Source: Argyresthia goedartella
Taxonomy: Eukaryota > Arthropoda > Insecta > Lepidoptera > Argyresthiidae
Reading direction: 5' to 3'
NCBI GenBank assembly: GCA_949825045.1
Contig: OX463807.1
Location: 13,107,501 to 13,171,500, forward strand
DNA: 64,000 nucleotides
The notes below the pieces were generated by a model that had not been told where the DNA came from, ran no database searches, and saw only the letters and a list, made by a program, of their open reading frames with translations. The position numbers and the translations under genes are program-made. Positions within the stretch are counted from its first letter, which is position 1. Every line of letters begins with the position of its first letter. This document shows positions 11,871 through 21,360 of the stretch, in pieces.

Positions 11871-12107
11871 ATGCTGATCGTAACGTAGTACGCAGTAAAG
11901 AGGGTTTATGATACGTGTGTAGATAAACGATATAATAGATCGGCGACCACAACCATGATAAGCTAAACGACATTAATTTCGAACATTGCACGTAATAAGC
12001 AATCGCGGGCATACAGTGGAGGACTGAATGAAGGAAAAATGAAGAATGCCCGCTTTTGCCATGCTAACCCGAAAAATCTATCATGCGAGCATGAAATTTC
12101 TCAATAT
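11871..12107. other. Short unrecognised stretch before DIRS-A
   Basis: No coding, RNA or repeat signature was seen. Confidence 0.4.
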
Positions 12108-12340
12108 AATTTATGATTAAACGAACTTACCTTAAGTGAAGTTCTATCAAAATTATGCGAAGCACCTCGTCCGAATAGATTAGTAAGGAGGATATTTATG
12201 ATACACATGTAGTAACACGTATTGTGCACCGCTCTGCACTTTAGTTGAGAATATATTTTGTTACTTTCAGTTTTTTTTTTTTTTGTGAGGTAGATAGATA
12301 TTTTGCCTAGCCGGCAGCGCCCATCGATCTCGCGCTTCAT
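12108..12340 (-). repeat. DIRS-A terminal block (outer 50 bp plus 3' inverted terminal repeat)
   Basis: 12160-12340 is the inverted copy of 17395-17570, including a T-run at 12270-12284 that appears as an A-run at the other end. The outer 50 bp are unique to this end and contain a reversed GGTAAGTTCGTTT. Confidence 0.9.
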
Positions 12341-12430
12341 TTAGTTTAGAGTCCAATTAACTCATTTGATGATAAAATCCTGGCTCATTAATAAGGGTGC
12401 GAATAGCTTGGGTCGGGAGGGAGTAATTCA

Positions 12431-12537
12431 CATAATTTTGATAGAACTTCACTTAAGGTAAGTTCGTTTAATCATAAATTATGCTCGCACCTCGTCCTTC
12501 AGGATTAGTAAGGAGAATATTTATGATACACATGTAG
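12431..12537 (-). repeat. DIRS-A internal complementary region
   Basis: 12431-12480 is the perfect complement of the outer left end. 12481-12537 is the complement of the outer right end. Together they represent the joined ends, as expected for the template used to complete a circular DNA intermediate. The join reads GGTAAGTTCGTTT, eight bases, then ATTAT, on the plus strand. Confidence 0.85.
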
Positions 12538-12796
12538 ATTTTGAGAGCACTCAGGATTTTTTATCAATGAGCATATTTTTATAAATGATGAACATATTTT
12601 ATATCCAGTAAGTATTATTATTTAGAAATCATAAATTTTAAACCACAGTTTTTCTTACTTAGTATAATCAGTTTTTATTTTAGTTAACGCAAAGAAATCC
12701 TTTTAACATTAAGGGATTACAATTGTTTGCAATATAATTACATGTATTTTCGTATATGTATAACAACAATAGGAACTATGAGTTACAGCGTACGAC

Positions 12797-13738
12797 TTAA
12801 TCAAAAACAGATGTCGCTAGCGAAACATTTTCGGTGGTTGATATGACTCTATTGTAAAATTTGGCAAAGATATTGGAGTTGTCACTCCATCCTGCAGTGT
12901 TACGAATGGTCTCAATACTGACACCGAGAGACCTAGCCCTAGACGTAGCGGCGTGCCGCGTCGAGTGCGCGGAGAATACCGCAGTGTCCAGCCCGCTGTC
13001 TCCGAGCGTGCGCTTGATCCAGCGACTTAAGCTCTGAGGGCCAACGGCTAAGTGTGGTTTCTTTAAACCTATAAAGAGGGTTTCACACTTTCTAAGGGAA
13101 CTAGTTTTGTCGATATAGGCGAGTAAGGCTGCTGCTGGACATATAGTGGGCTTTTCTTTGAAATGGGGTATGACTAGGATAGGCTGCTTACTACCAGGCC
13201 TAGACGTCTTTATAATGTCTGGGATCTTGATAATTATTTGGTCGCTTCGTTTTTCTATATTAATGGTTTTAATTTTAGAAAACGTTTGCACTCTGTGTGC
13301 TGTTGCCAATGCTAAAAGAGTGATTGTCTTCTTTGACAATTGCTCCAAGCAAAGGTCTTCATTTGGGTAGGAACCACTGAGATGATCTAACACTATATTT
13401 GTGTCCCATGTAATGTCGTATCTAGGTAATGGTGGCCGAAGTCGGAAAACCCCTTTAAAGAATCGTTGTAAAATGTCATTATTAGATATTATTGGTCCTA
13501 ATATTAAGGATAAGGCTGAACGACATGAATTAAGGGTCCCATATTGCCTACCGTTCTCGTATTGTTGGGTAAGGAAATCCACAACCACATGTACAGGCAC
13601 ACTGAAATAGTTGAGTGAGCGCTGGTTGCAGAAAGTCCACCACTTTTTTAGGCATACATCATATTGTTTTATTGTATTTGGCGCTAACGAAGCTACCATT
13701 ATATCTAAGGCCGAGTAAGAGAGGCCCCTATTTGTCAA
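12797..13738 (-). CDS. DIRS-A tyrosine recombinase (open, 313 codons)
   Basis: Phage-integrase-type recombinase that would insert the circular cDNA. After an N-terminal core-binding region (SLAPNTIKQYDVCLKKWWTF) come the catalytic marks: Arg in LATAHRVQT, the HxxR box in SAHSTRHAATS, and the Tyr in FAKFYNR near the C-terminus. The frame is uninterrupted. The likely start is the TTG at 13738, which overlaps the RT stop as TTGA; the related element at 29.5-30.5 kb has ATGA at the same place, so a start ATG was probably lost by one substitution. The adjacent RT frame ends at 13735, so the two are in different frames with a 4-nt overlap. Confidence 0.9.
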   Translation of the reverse strand: MTNRGLSYSALDIMVASLAPNTIKQYDVCLKKWWTFCNQRSLNYFSVPVHVVVDFLTQQYENGRQYGTLNSCRSALSLILGPIISNNDILQRFFKGVFRLRPPLPRYDITWDTNIVLDHLSGSYPNEDLCLEQLSKKTITLLALATAHRVQTFSKIKTINIEKRSDQIIIKIPDIIKTSRPGSKQPILVIPHFKEKPTICPAAALLAYIDKTSSLRKCETLFIGLKKPHLAVGPQSLSRWIKRTLGDSGLDTAVFSAHSTRHAATSRARSLGVSIETIRNTAGWSDNSNIFAKFYNRVISTTENVSLATSVFD

Positions 13739-15791
13739 CGCCTGGCGGACAACACTGCTGCAACCAGGGTAATCGACTTGTGCACCTGGCGGGAGCTGGA
13801 ATGAGAAATCAGGCAGTTACTGTATGGTTCGAATGTAACAGGTTGAGATTTGAGGAGGTCGTTGAAAATAGGGTACCATGGCTGGGTGGGCCATTGGGGT
13901 ACGACCATAATTCCTTCTGCTTTATCTGCAATTATTTTTCTAAGAGTTTTAAGTATCATCGAGAAAGAAGGGAATGCGTAGAAATAAAACGATGTCCATG
14001 AGAAGGTAAACGCATCGACAGCGAAGGCGTCCGGGTCCCGGTGCCAAGCAACATAACTCGGGCATTTGTGATTTACACGACTTGCAAATAAGTCAATGTC
14101 CGGCACACCGAATGAACTCGTCATAGAATCAAAGGCCCAGTCGGCTAACTCCCACTCAATATCTGGGTGATTTTTCCTCGATTCGGCATCAGCAATAGTG
14201 TTTTCACTTGATTTTATGTATGATGCAAATATGTACAATTTTCTTTGCTCACACCATTGCCAGATCTGCTTAGTAATATGTGTGAGATGTGGGTATTGTA
14301 CGCCCCCCATACGATTTATATAGGAAATTGCGGTTGTATTGTCTATGCGCATAAGTACTTGGCAATCGTATAAGTCGCGAGCGAACGTCTTTAAAGCAAG
14401 AAATGCGGCTAACAGTTCGAGGTAATTAATATGACGAGCTTGTACTGCGGCCGACCACTGTCCGCTTGCCCTTTGGCCCTCGCACATTGCTCCCCACCCC
14501 GTTGTTGAGGCGTCAGAGAATATCTCTTTCTGGTACACGTCGTTGGTAATCCGATGCACCGATTCATCAACAGCCCTTAGCCACTACTGCAGGTCGGATT
14601 GAAGGGAGTCAGGAATACTTATAGATTTATTATAGTCCTCGTCATCCCTTAGGTTTAAGTATTTGTGTCGTTCCATTTCTTTAGTGTAAAGCCAGCCGTA
14701 AGCTACGGCTGGGCAACATGAGACTAGTAACCCAACAATGCGCGCAAATTTCCTCAATTTACATCTTTTTAATTTAACGAATTGTTCTAATTCAGATTTT
14801 ATTCGTAGCTTCTTTTCGTTAGGAAGGCTGAGCTGTAAATTGTGAGAATCGATAATAACTCCCAGAAATTTGCATGTGGTTGATGGGTTTCATGTACTTT
14901 TTTCCTCGTTTATTAGGAAGCCTAGGGAAGTTAGCAAGCTTTTTGTAACATAGACATTGGTCATACAATCCAGGTAGGTATTTCCAAACAATAACCAGTC
15001 GTCGAGGTACAAGGTCGAGATCAGGCCCGCGCTGCGCAGTAGTTTCACTATTGGTTTAGTTATTTTTGTAAATATGAACGGCGTCGTATTAAGACCGAAT
15101 GGTAATACGTTGAATTCGAACAAACGACCATCAAAAACAAATCTTAGGTATTTGCGGGATCGCCTATGTATGCTTACTAAGAAATATGCATCTTTAAGGT
15201 CAACTGTAACCATTTGGCAGTCTTTTGTGACCAGTATTACAGCTGTGCGCAAATCTTCCAACTTAAAATGACTTGTTGTTATAAATTTATTGAGTTTTTT
15301 GAGATTGAGGATAAATCTCATCTTACCTTTGGTGTGAGAAAAGTAGTGGATATGAATTGCCCTTCGCACGAATCGCACTCTGATATGGCGCCTATTTTTA
15401 ACAAATGGTCCACACACTCATTATAAAGTTTTTTTTCTAGATTTGTATGAACAGGTGGAGGGGGAACCAAACGTTGGATAACAGGACTTGAGAACTTAAT
15501 TTCGTAACCATTAATCCATTCGAGAATAGTGCGGTCATTTGTTATTAATGACCATTGTTCACGAAATTGTGCTAATCTCCCTCCGTACTTAACTGTACTC
15601 GTAGTATCTAGTAGTAGCGGTGCCTGTGTGGCTGCGACGGCGGCGGCGGCAGCTGATGCCGCGACGGTCTCGACCAGTAGCCGGGCGGCGGCGGGAGATG
15701 CGGTGCGCGGTGCGCGGCAGGCTCGCGGCTCCTCGGGGGCGGGGGCGGCCCCGGCGGCCTGCGCGCCGGGGGAGGAGCTCTCCGGTTTAAA
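13735..15791 (-). pseudogene. DIRS-A reverse transcriptase / RNase H (pol), broken
   Basis: The pol frame opens in the -1 frame of gag near 15791 and runs through GGRLAQF and ILEWINGYEIKF, then the RT (FILNLKKLNKF, DLKDAYFLVSI, FNVLPFGL, YLDD at about 15013). RNase H follows (EIFSDASTTGWGA, LELLAAFLALK, RIDNTTAISYINRMG) and then the conserved DIRS C-terminal region (PDIDLFASRVNHKC, FYFYAFPSF). Damage seen: one frameshift near 15335, a TGA near 14888 and a TAG near 14580. Otherwise the reading frame is complete. It would copy element RNA into cDNA in a Gag particle. Confidence 0.88.
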
Positions 15792-16701
15792 GGCTGCTTT
15801 GCTGCGGGGGGTCTTGAGCGCTTGGACGAGCCCTTACTGCTGTAAGTGTCGGGTTTTAATTCGGATGCTGACTTGTTCAATTCTTTTGCAGACTTCAATA
15901 TATCGCACAGCCCCTGCCCTAACAGGTGTGAGTCGATTTTTGTTTTCGAAAGATGTTCACTCATATCTTTTTTGACAGAGAACATAATGAAATTTCATCT
16001 CGTTACCGAATCGCTATGTTGAATGTCGCACAATAAGCGACATGCGTCCATCAGCTTTTGCAAAATCTCGTTATTTTTATTTTTTGAACTCAGCTGGTTG
16101 TTGATAACTTCACTTAAGCATGAGATGGCACTGGCCATCTGCTTTTGTTTTGTCTCAATGCCCTTATCGCGCTTAGCGTTGGCATCGGTAAAGAATTTTA
16201 TTTGAGCATTGACCTTCGGCGCGTCAATGTAGGTACAATTGGCCGGTATGAGGTATTTTGCAATAAGGTCCTTCCTAGCATCCTTTTCCCGGCCCTCTGT
16301 AGCAACGTGTTGAAAACGGGTGGCTAATTCTTTTCGTATTTCAGGTCCATACTGAACTGTAGAAGATGGGTCATCACCGAGAATTTCCAAAATCTCAGGG
16401 TCTAATTAAATAAGGGGGCTACCCCCCTGCTGTAGTTCATTGATAGACGCGCTTGGTCCCTGATCCGGGCCGCGCGGCGCTGCGCTTGGGCCGGCCTGTA
16501 ATACATCGGGCACCGTGCCTGGTCCCGGTTGCGGCTCGTCAGGTGCTGAGCTTGGTCCCGGTTGCGGTTCGGCAGTCGGGGGGTTTGGACAAGAGGGTAG
16601 CTCGTTTGGGGGCTTGTCTACTTGGTTTTCAGAGCCCTCCGAATAGTCATCGTCGGAGACGTACATTGGTTCAGCGTCGGACGCGTTGTTTGGAAGTGTG
16701 A
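15608..16701 (-). pseudogene. DIRS-A Gag, exon 2 (two in-frame stops)
   Basis: One frame from the acceptor at 16702 (ctttcag) to the stop at 15608-15610. It contains an acidic start (SDDDYSEGSEN), a Pro/Gly-rich section with repeated PxPGP(S/G), a helical core (KELATRFQHVATEGREKDARKDLIAKYL...CRLLCDIQHSDSVTR) and a Pro/Arg/His-rich tail ending HRHRYY. Stops at 16406-16408 and 15995-15997 interrupt it in the same frame. The core resembles the Gag at 34866-35761. An in-frame T-TTA-AAC at 15785-15791 marks where pol opens in the -1 frame. Confidence 0.8.
15785..15791 (-). promoter_or_regulatory. Candidate -1 frameshift heptamer in DIRS-A
   Basis: Minus-strand TTTAAAC read as T-TTA-AAC in the gag frame (Pro-Leu-Asn). 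The -1 frame is open from 12 codons before it into pol. A GC-rich stretch follows, including complementary CCCCGGC/GCCGGGG arms 9 bases apart starting about 13 bases downstream, which could act as a stimulator. The same heptamer is in the same frame and place in DIRS-B. Confidence 0.6.
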
Positions 16702-17169
16702 CTGAAAGGTACCGAGAAAACCTAAGTACTTGAAGTAAGTAGATGCCTATTTTTGTAGGTATTGTTCTAATAAAGGATATTCTATTTGCAGATTCTCAGA
16801 AGTAAGACTTGTATGCTAACGGTACTGTGTCGAGACAGCCCCAGCGGCTGCTCTGGTTACACACCGTAATGATAGCTCATAGCATAGTACCATAGAACAT
16901 GAGTGAGATGTGAGTAATTTAAAGGTTTTTACAAGATTTTATTACTATTTTACAAGAATCGGTAATAATGACCTTTATGAGCACTTGATAACAACAGTTA
17001 TCTTCAGAGATTTAGTTAGGTACAGTCCCCAATGGAAAGCACGCCAACTGTTTTTTAAATGCGGTGAAATGACCCCAATGGTTATCTCGAGCATTTCTTC
17101 GTAGGAATGCTTACGGAGCCACCTTATATAGATCAAATAGGTATTTAAACAAACAGAGAAGTTAAATAC
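16702..17169 (-). other. Predicted gag intron of DIRS-A
   Basis: Minus-strand donor CAAG|GTATTT and acceptor TACCTTTCAG|TC enclose 468 bases with stops in all frames used. Joining gives a phase-1 codon (G+TC). A phase-1 intron of similar size (489 bases) is predicted at the same place in DIRS-B. Confidence 0.65.
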
Positions 17170-17317
17170 CTTGGTCATCATCATTTCGTCGGAAATATCG
17201 GGATCGCGAAGTAGGGGATTTTTCCCGCCTGCGCCTTTTTCGTTCCAGTTTTTTAAGTTTTCGTCGATACTTGTCGATTTCGTCGTCGTAACTTCGCGAA
17301 CGTCTACGTTTCGGCAT
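17170..17317 (-). CDS. DIRS-A Gag, exon 1 (Arg/Ser-rich N-terminus)
   Basis: ATG at 17317-17315 begins a 49-residue basic, charged stretch (MPKRRRSRSYDDE, KYRRKLKKLERKRRRREK, SRSRYFRRNDDDQ), rich in Arg with SR dipeptides. It probably binds RNA or acts as a nuclear signal. It ends at a donor 17 bases from the promoter-proximal repeat side of the intron. It is too short to stand alone and makes sense only spliced to 16701. The equivalent exon in DIRS-B starts MGKRKRDRRD and is 79 residues. Confidence 0.65.
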
Positions 17318-17394
17318 TTTTACACTTTTTCACTTTTTAAAACGTTGATCGTGGAAAGTGACTTGAGCGGCGGAGCACTAAAACGCGTATGAAG

Positions 17395-17574
17395 CGCGAG
17401 ATCGATGGGCGCTGCCGGCTAGGCAAAATATCTATCTACCTCACAAAAAAAAAAAAAAACTGAAAGTAACAAAATATATTCTCAACTAAAGTGCAGAGCG
17501 GTGCACAATACGTGTTACTACATGTGTATCATAAATATTCACCTTACTAATCCTGAAGGACGAGGTGCGAGCAT
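17395..17574 (-). repeat. DIRS-A 5' inverted terminal repeat
   Basis: Inverted copy of about 12160-12340, from gcgcgagatcgatgggcgc through the A-run to cgaggtgcgagcat. It lies just upstream of the gag start and is expected to hold the promoter. The A-run is 15 bases here; the two repeats differ by few substitutions. Confidence 0.9.
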
Positions 17575-17924
17575 AATCGTAAATTGAATGAAAATATAGC
17601 ACTATTCTTTACCCTTAAAAAACTAATTAAATCACATAACATAATAACAACATATCCGAAAAATAAATACGTGATTTTTAGGGATGAGATATCGAGATGA
17701 GGATAGACGTATCTCGTTTTAAAGAAAAAGTGGCAATAACTTTCGTTGCAGAAATTAACATCGTGACTAACTAAAGAAAAATATATTTGATAGCCGTATT
17801 TCTTCCTCCTAAGTCGGCATTTGATTATCTTCACACGATAACAACGACGTAGTCTGTCTTCTGACAACCAATGCAACTTATATAGCGACTAAAATTAATG
17901 TAATAAATGTAGCCCATTAATGTC
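17575..17924. other. Unrecognised AT-rich flank of DIRS-A
   Basis: No gene or repeat is recognised. The stretch begins with the second ATAAT copy of the DIRS-A insertion site. Confidence 0.4.
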
Positions 17925-18180
17925 CCCACTGGGGGGCACATGCCTTATCCCGTCTACGAGTAAGATTGAGCCTCCACCACGCTGGCGCAGTGCGGATTGA
18001 TGGTAGGATTTACGACAGCTAACACATCCGGAACACACTTATCAGCTAAACATTTCATCCGAAGCACGGAACGCCCGGTAATGTAATCACGATAAATTAT
18101 TTATCTCATTGTTATATGGATTCGGATTCATACCTGTGAAGCAACGTGAAACCTACTAGACCACAGAGCTCAAGAGATGG
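17925..18180 (-). repeat. tRNA-derived SINE (minus orientation)
   Basis: Reading the minus strand from 18180: a tRNA-like head (gagctctgtggtctagtagg, then a degenerate box B ggtatgaatccg at 18123-18134). It is followed to the left by ccgcactg-gccagcgtggtggaggc, a module I know from lepidopteran SINEs. The head matches the better-preserved SINE at 40446 (agctccgtgatctagtgag). Family name not assigned. Confidence 0.6.
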
Positions 18181-18454
18181 GCACCCTCCCGCGAATGTTC
18201 CCAATCTTGGGAGCTTTCCCGTAAATGTTCCCGATCTTCGCCCCCAATAGGTAGGTTAGGTCCCAAAGGTTTTATAAAATGTTTCTTAGTAAGTACCTTT
18301 TTGATTTAAAGAAAACTTTTATGCATAGTTTACAGCGAGACGTGATACAAAGCACTAGTATGAAAAAAAAATGTAGCTTTCATTCTATGTATTTATTAGA
18401 TATGTTTGATATTTGTATCGCTAGTTTATAATTTCGGTTTTACTTATCATGTTA

Positions 18455-18498
18455 TCATCATATTGGCACAAGATTTTTATCATGTGCCAATATGATGA
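18455..18498. repeat. Perfect 16-bp inverted repeat
   Basis: tcatcatattggcaca and its exact reverse complement flank a 12-base AT-rich loop. No gene adjoins it. It may be a MITE remnant. Confidence 0.7.
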
Positions 18499-18881
18499 AA
18501 ACAAACATTATCATATCTCAATAACTAATGAGTCTTCACATCAAGCAGTACTGCACTTAATAGACTTGTTTTTATTACCTGAATAACGAACCCTTTCTTT
18601 ATATTGCATTTAGTAAGTATTCACTTGATTTTCCAATATTGCAGACGATTTTTAAGTATCTACAACGATTTTGGCTTATAAACTTGAATGTGATTTGCAG
18701 AGTTTATTGCAGTAGATTATGGGTCAAAGCATGGTATTTTGGCAACGAAAACCGAATTTTGTGAGAGATGAAACTGAGAGAGCAGCATGTACAAGAAGAA
18801 AGAAGCCGGTTCCGGCCTATTGTTGTCTCGCTCGCTCGCCGCCCTGTCCGAGAGCAGCTGCACGGTGCCCGGGTGGCGTCT

Positions 18882-19075
18882 TCTGAAAAGCCCATGGGGT
18901 ACAACGCTGAGCCGCGTTGTGCCTCACAGGCTTTTCAGAATTTCGAACCGCTTGAAAAGCCAGAGCGCTACAGTGCGACGCTGCGTTGTACCACACGGGG
19001 TTTTCCAGCGCTCACATTGACAATTCATCGTCTGAATAGCCCAGGGGTATACAACGCGTGTGACCTGTGACCCAA
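18882..19075 (+). repeat. Hairpin-forming degenerate repeats
   Basis: Bases 18882-18939 form two 26-base arms (tctgaaaagcc...tacaacgc) matching at 21 positions around a 6-base loop. A related, weaker hairpin follows at about 18954-19006, and a third partial unit (gaatagcccaggggtatacaacgc) at 19035. The overlapping frame at 18768-19070 is explained by these repeats and I do not call it a gene. Confidence 0.55.
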
Positions 19076-19204
19076 ACATGCGCTAGGTGTGAAAGAGAAA
19101 GTGGATTAGCACACCAATCGCGTGCGGTGCAAGGTCACAACTTCTTACAGGTGATTTGCGCTATTTTTGTTTTGATGCAGTTATTGTCAGTATCTTAATA
19201 AAGA

Positions 19205-19702
19205 TGTGCGAAACAATAAATAACCTGTTATTATTCTCAGATGAGGATTTTGAGTTGACAATGATAATAGTGGAGAACAAAAATACCCGTGCAGATTGCG
19301 GTGGAAACTGAAAAGAGAATTTAACGAAGAACAGTATGATTACTTAACCTCCGATCAGAAATCGACACCACTGCTAAAAACAAGAAAATACATTACAAAA
19401 TCGAGGAAAATAAATAAAACTATCATCAAGACACAGAAACGGATCCAGAAGCTTAACATTTGCCCTACACCGGAAAATAAGAAATTTGAAGATTCAACAA
19501 GGAAATGACAGAGGAATATCAGAATATAGTCACTGATTTAGAACTGAAAATATCGCGACTGGAGAAAGAACTTCAAGATGTAGTTACCAAGTATTCATGG
19601 ACAGAACAAAAACAAATCATGGAATTAATCAAAATAATGGACAGCAATTCTAATCTACGGAGAGTATTCGAGTTTTCGCGACACACAGCAATGCATCAAT
19701 GA
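19205..19702 (+). pseudogene. Unrecognised coiled-coil ORF remnants
   Basis: Two adjoining frames, 19296-19508 and 19505-19702, read as Lys/Glu-rich helical protein. The first has repeated basic heptad-like stretches (KTRKYITKSRKINKTIIKTQKRIQKL). The second has ITDLELKISRLEKELQDVV-type coiled coil. They overlap by four bases and may be one gene with a frameshift. A coiled coil could belong to a LINE ORF1 or a THAP/P-element-like transposase; I cannot tell. No catalytic motif. Confidence 0.35.
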
Positions 19703-19869
19703 AAACTGCCAGATATGTGAGTCTCAGCATAAGACCACCGCTCCCACCGAAGAGCTCACCATCGTCACACCTGACACCGGGGATACGCTGCCAGCGGAGT
19801 CCAAGATTGATCCTTTACATCAGTCGCGAGCCTGCCTCAGCACGCCAAACTCCGAACAGTTTGAATAAC

Positions 19870-20361
19870 CTACCTTAAGCATCAAGTGTGCAAATCTATT
19901 AAATGGAAGATGTCCCGAACTGGTTCTTATAGCAGTAACAATTTCGAATCTAGTCATGTTTGTATTATCAAACTAAGGCCGTTGTAATAGTTAACTTTGT
20001 ACAGTTCGATACCAGATTCCTTTGCCTAGACTATTTTTTTTCAAAAATATCCTTCCAAAGACCAAAAGAATCATTTTTAACATCATTCACTAAATCTAAG
20101 TAAAAAGAAAGGGAGATACTGGGATGATCTCATTCCCTGTCAGACCTATGTGGGATGGAATCCACTGTATTTTAACAAATTTATTTTGGTGCTGCAACTT
20201 ATGCATGATACCCAGAATACGGAAGGCTATCTGTGCACCTCAACACTAGGTGCATCGAGTCAAATGCTGGAGGCCGTTTTTTGAATCAGAAAGCACAACT
20301 ATATTTAAATGATCCAATGTCGAGGCATATTCGATGGCCTTTTCTGTAGCAAATATTTCCG
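19870..20361 (-). pseudogene. RNase H and C-terminal part of the I-group LINE
   Basis: Minus-strand translation from 20358 gives AEIFATEKAIEYA, NIVVLSDSKNGLQHLTRC and, near 20150, WIPSHIGLTGNE, the characteristic RNase H blocks. Further left, RTSSGHLPFNRF...GYSNCSEF resembles the C-terminal region of such LINEs. Frameshifts and stops separate the blocks. The orientation and the missing middle fit the RT piece at 23634-24874. Confidence 0.6.
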
Positions 20362-20387
20362 CATACATTATCGATATGTTGTCCTAT

Positions 20388-21182
20388 TATTTTAATATAA
20401 CAGCCAAAAATTTGGCTACACATATTGCCTCTATAGAGCATTATACTGATGTTTCAAACAAAACCTTGGAAGCTTTTCCAAGTCATTTAACAACGACAAT
20501 AGAGGAAGTCTCTAGCCTGTCAAATAATATTAATAAAGTACATAATAAAAACAGAAAAATTCAATATTGTAAAATAAATGCAAAGTTTACTTATCTGGTC
20601 CACCAAAATATTCAAGGTATTAGCAGTAAATTATTAGAGTTGGAATTGTACATGAACTCTTTTAATATTGATATTTTATGTCTAACAGAACATTGGCTAA
20701 AAAGCCATGAGCTCATGTTCAATTTCAGTAACCACCAGGTTGGTAGTTTTTTTTGCAGATCACATGCTGTTCGTGGAGGCTCTCTAATATTTCTCAATAA
20801 TTACATAAAGTTCAAAAATCGTAATGACTTAGTATGTTTATTAGTTGAAAGCCACATTGAAGTAGCATGTGTTGAATTGGAGCGCATAATTGTAATAAGC
20901 GTTTACAGCCCACCATCAGGTTCATTTGATGTTTTTGAAAAAGTCATGGATGACATATTATTTAAAGTATCAAAATCTAATAAAACTCTTATGATAGGTG
21001 GAGACTTCAATGTAAATTTATTAGAAACTTACTCCCTTAGTACGAGACTAACTAACTTATTTAATTCTCACAACTTGAAGCCACTTTCCATGGAACCTAC
21101 TCGAATAACTGAAACCTCAGCAAATTGTTTAGACAATATATTTGCTAATCCAAATGAAAAAAAATACTTAAAAAAATTATAA
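20388..21182 (+). pseudogene. LINE endonuclease domain (APE type)
   Basis: Reads HQNIQGISSKLLELELYM, IDILCLTEHWL, GGSLIFLNNYIKF, IIVISVYSPPSG, LMIGGDFNVNLL, SANCLDNIFAN: the ordered APE blocks with the catalytic Glu (TEHW) and Asp/Asn (GDFN). It would nick the target for reverse transcription. A stop at about 21182 in an A-run (aaaaaaaatacttaaaaaaa) suggests a slippage frameshift; the SDH block then continues in another frame (LKSDHLGQY). Confidence 0.75.
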
Positions 21183-21360
21183 GTAATTTAAAGTCAGACC
21201 ATTTAGGTCAATACATTAGACTAGCAATTCAACTTAAAGAAAGGTCTACAAGAAAGATACAATACATACCTGTGACTGCACATCGGTTTGAAAGGTTTAA
21301 ATTGAATTGGGATAGCAAACTACCTATCAATTACTCTAATAATAACCCTAATGAGTCATA

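Larger units (their letters stand above)
12108..17574 (-). mobile_element. DIRS-like tyrosine-recombinase retrotransposon (DIRS-A)
   Basis: On the minus strand the order is 5' inverted terminal repeat (17574-17395), gag, RT/RNase H, tyrosine recombinase, internal complementary region (12537-12431), 3' inverted terminal repeat (about 12340-12160). This split inverted-repeat layout with an internal complementary region and a YR instead of a DDE integrase defines the DIRS order. The outer left 50 bp (12108-12157) is the perfect reverse complement of 12431-12480. Bases 12481-12537 match the reverse complement of the outer right end. Length is about 5.47 kb. gag and pol carry a few disabling changes; the YR is open. 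ATAAT is present at both junctions (12106-12110 and 17573-17577). Confidence 0.92.

Noticed and set aside
12797..13738. A host or viral integrase gene
   Set aside because: Position between RT/RNase H and an internal complementary region, and similarity to the neighbouring DIRS recombinase, identify it as part of a DIRS element.
15529..15975. Plus-strand Ala/Arg-rich frame
   Set aside because: It is the shadow of the Pro/Arg-rich Gag tail and pol start of DIRS-A on the other strand. The same holds for the Arg-rich frames at 34827-35060.
18768..19070. 100-codon frame that could be a small gene
   Set aside because: It overlaps three related hairpin repeats, has two competing frames and no recognisable motif.
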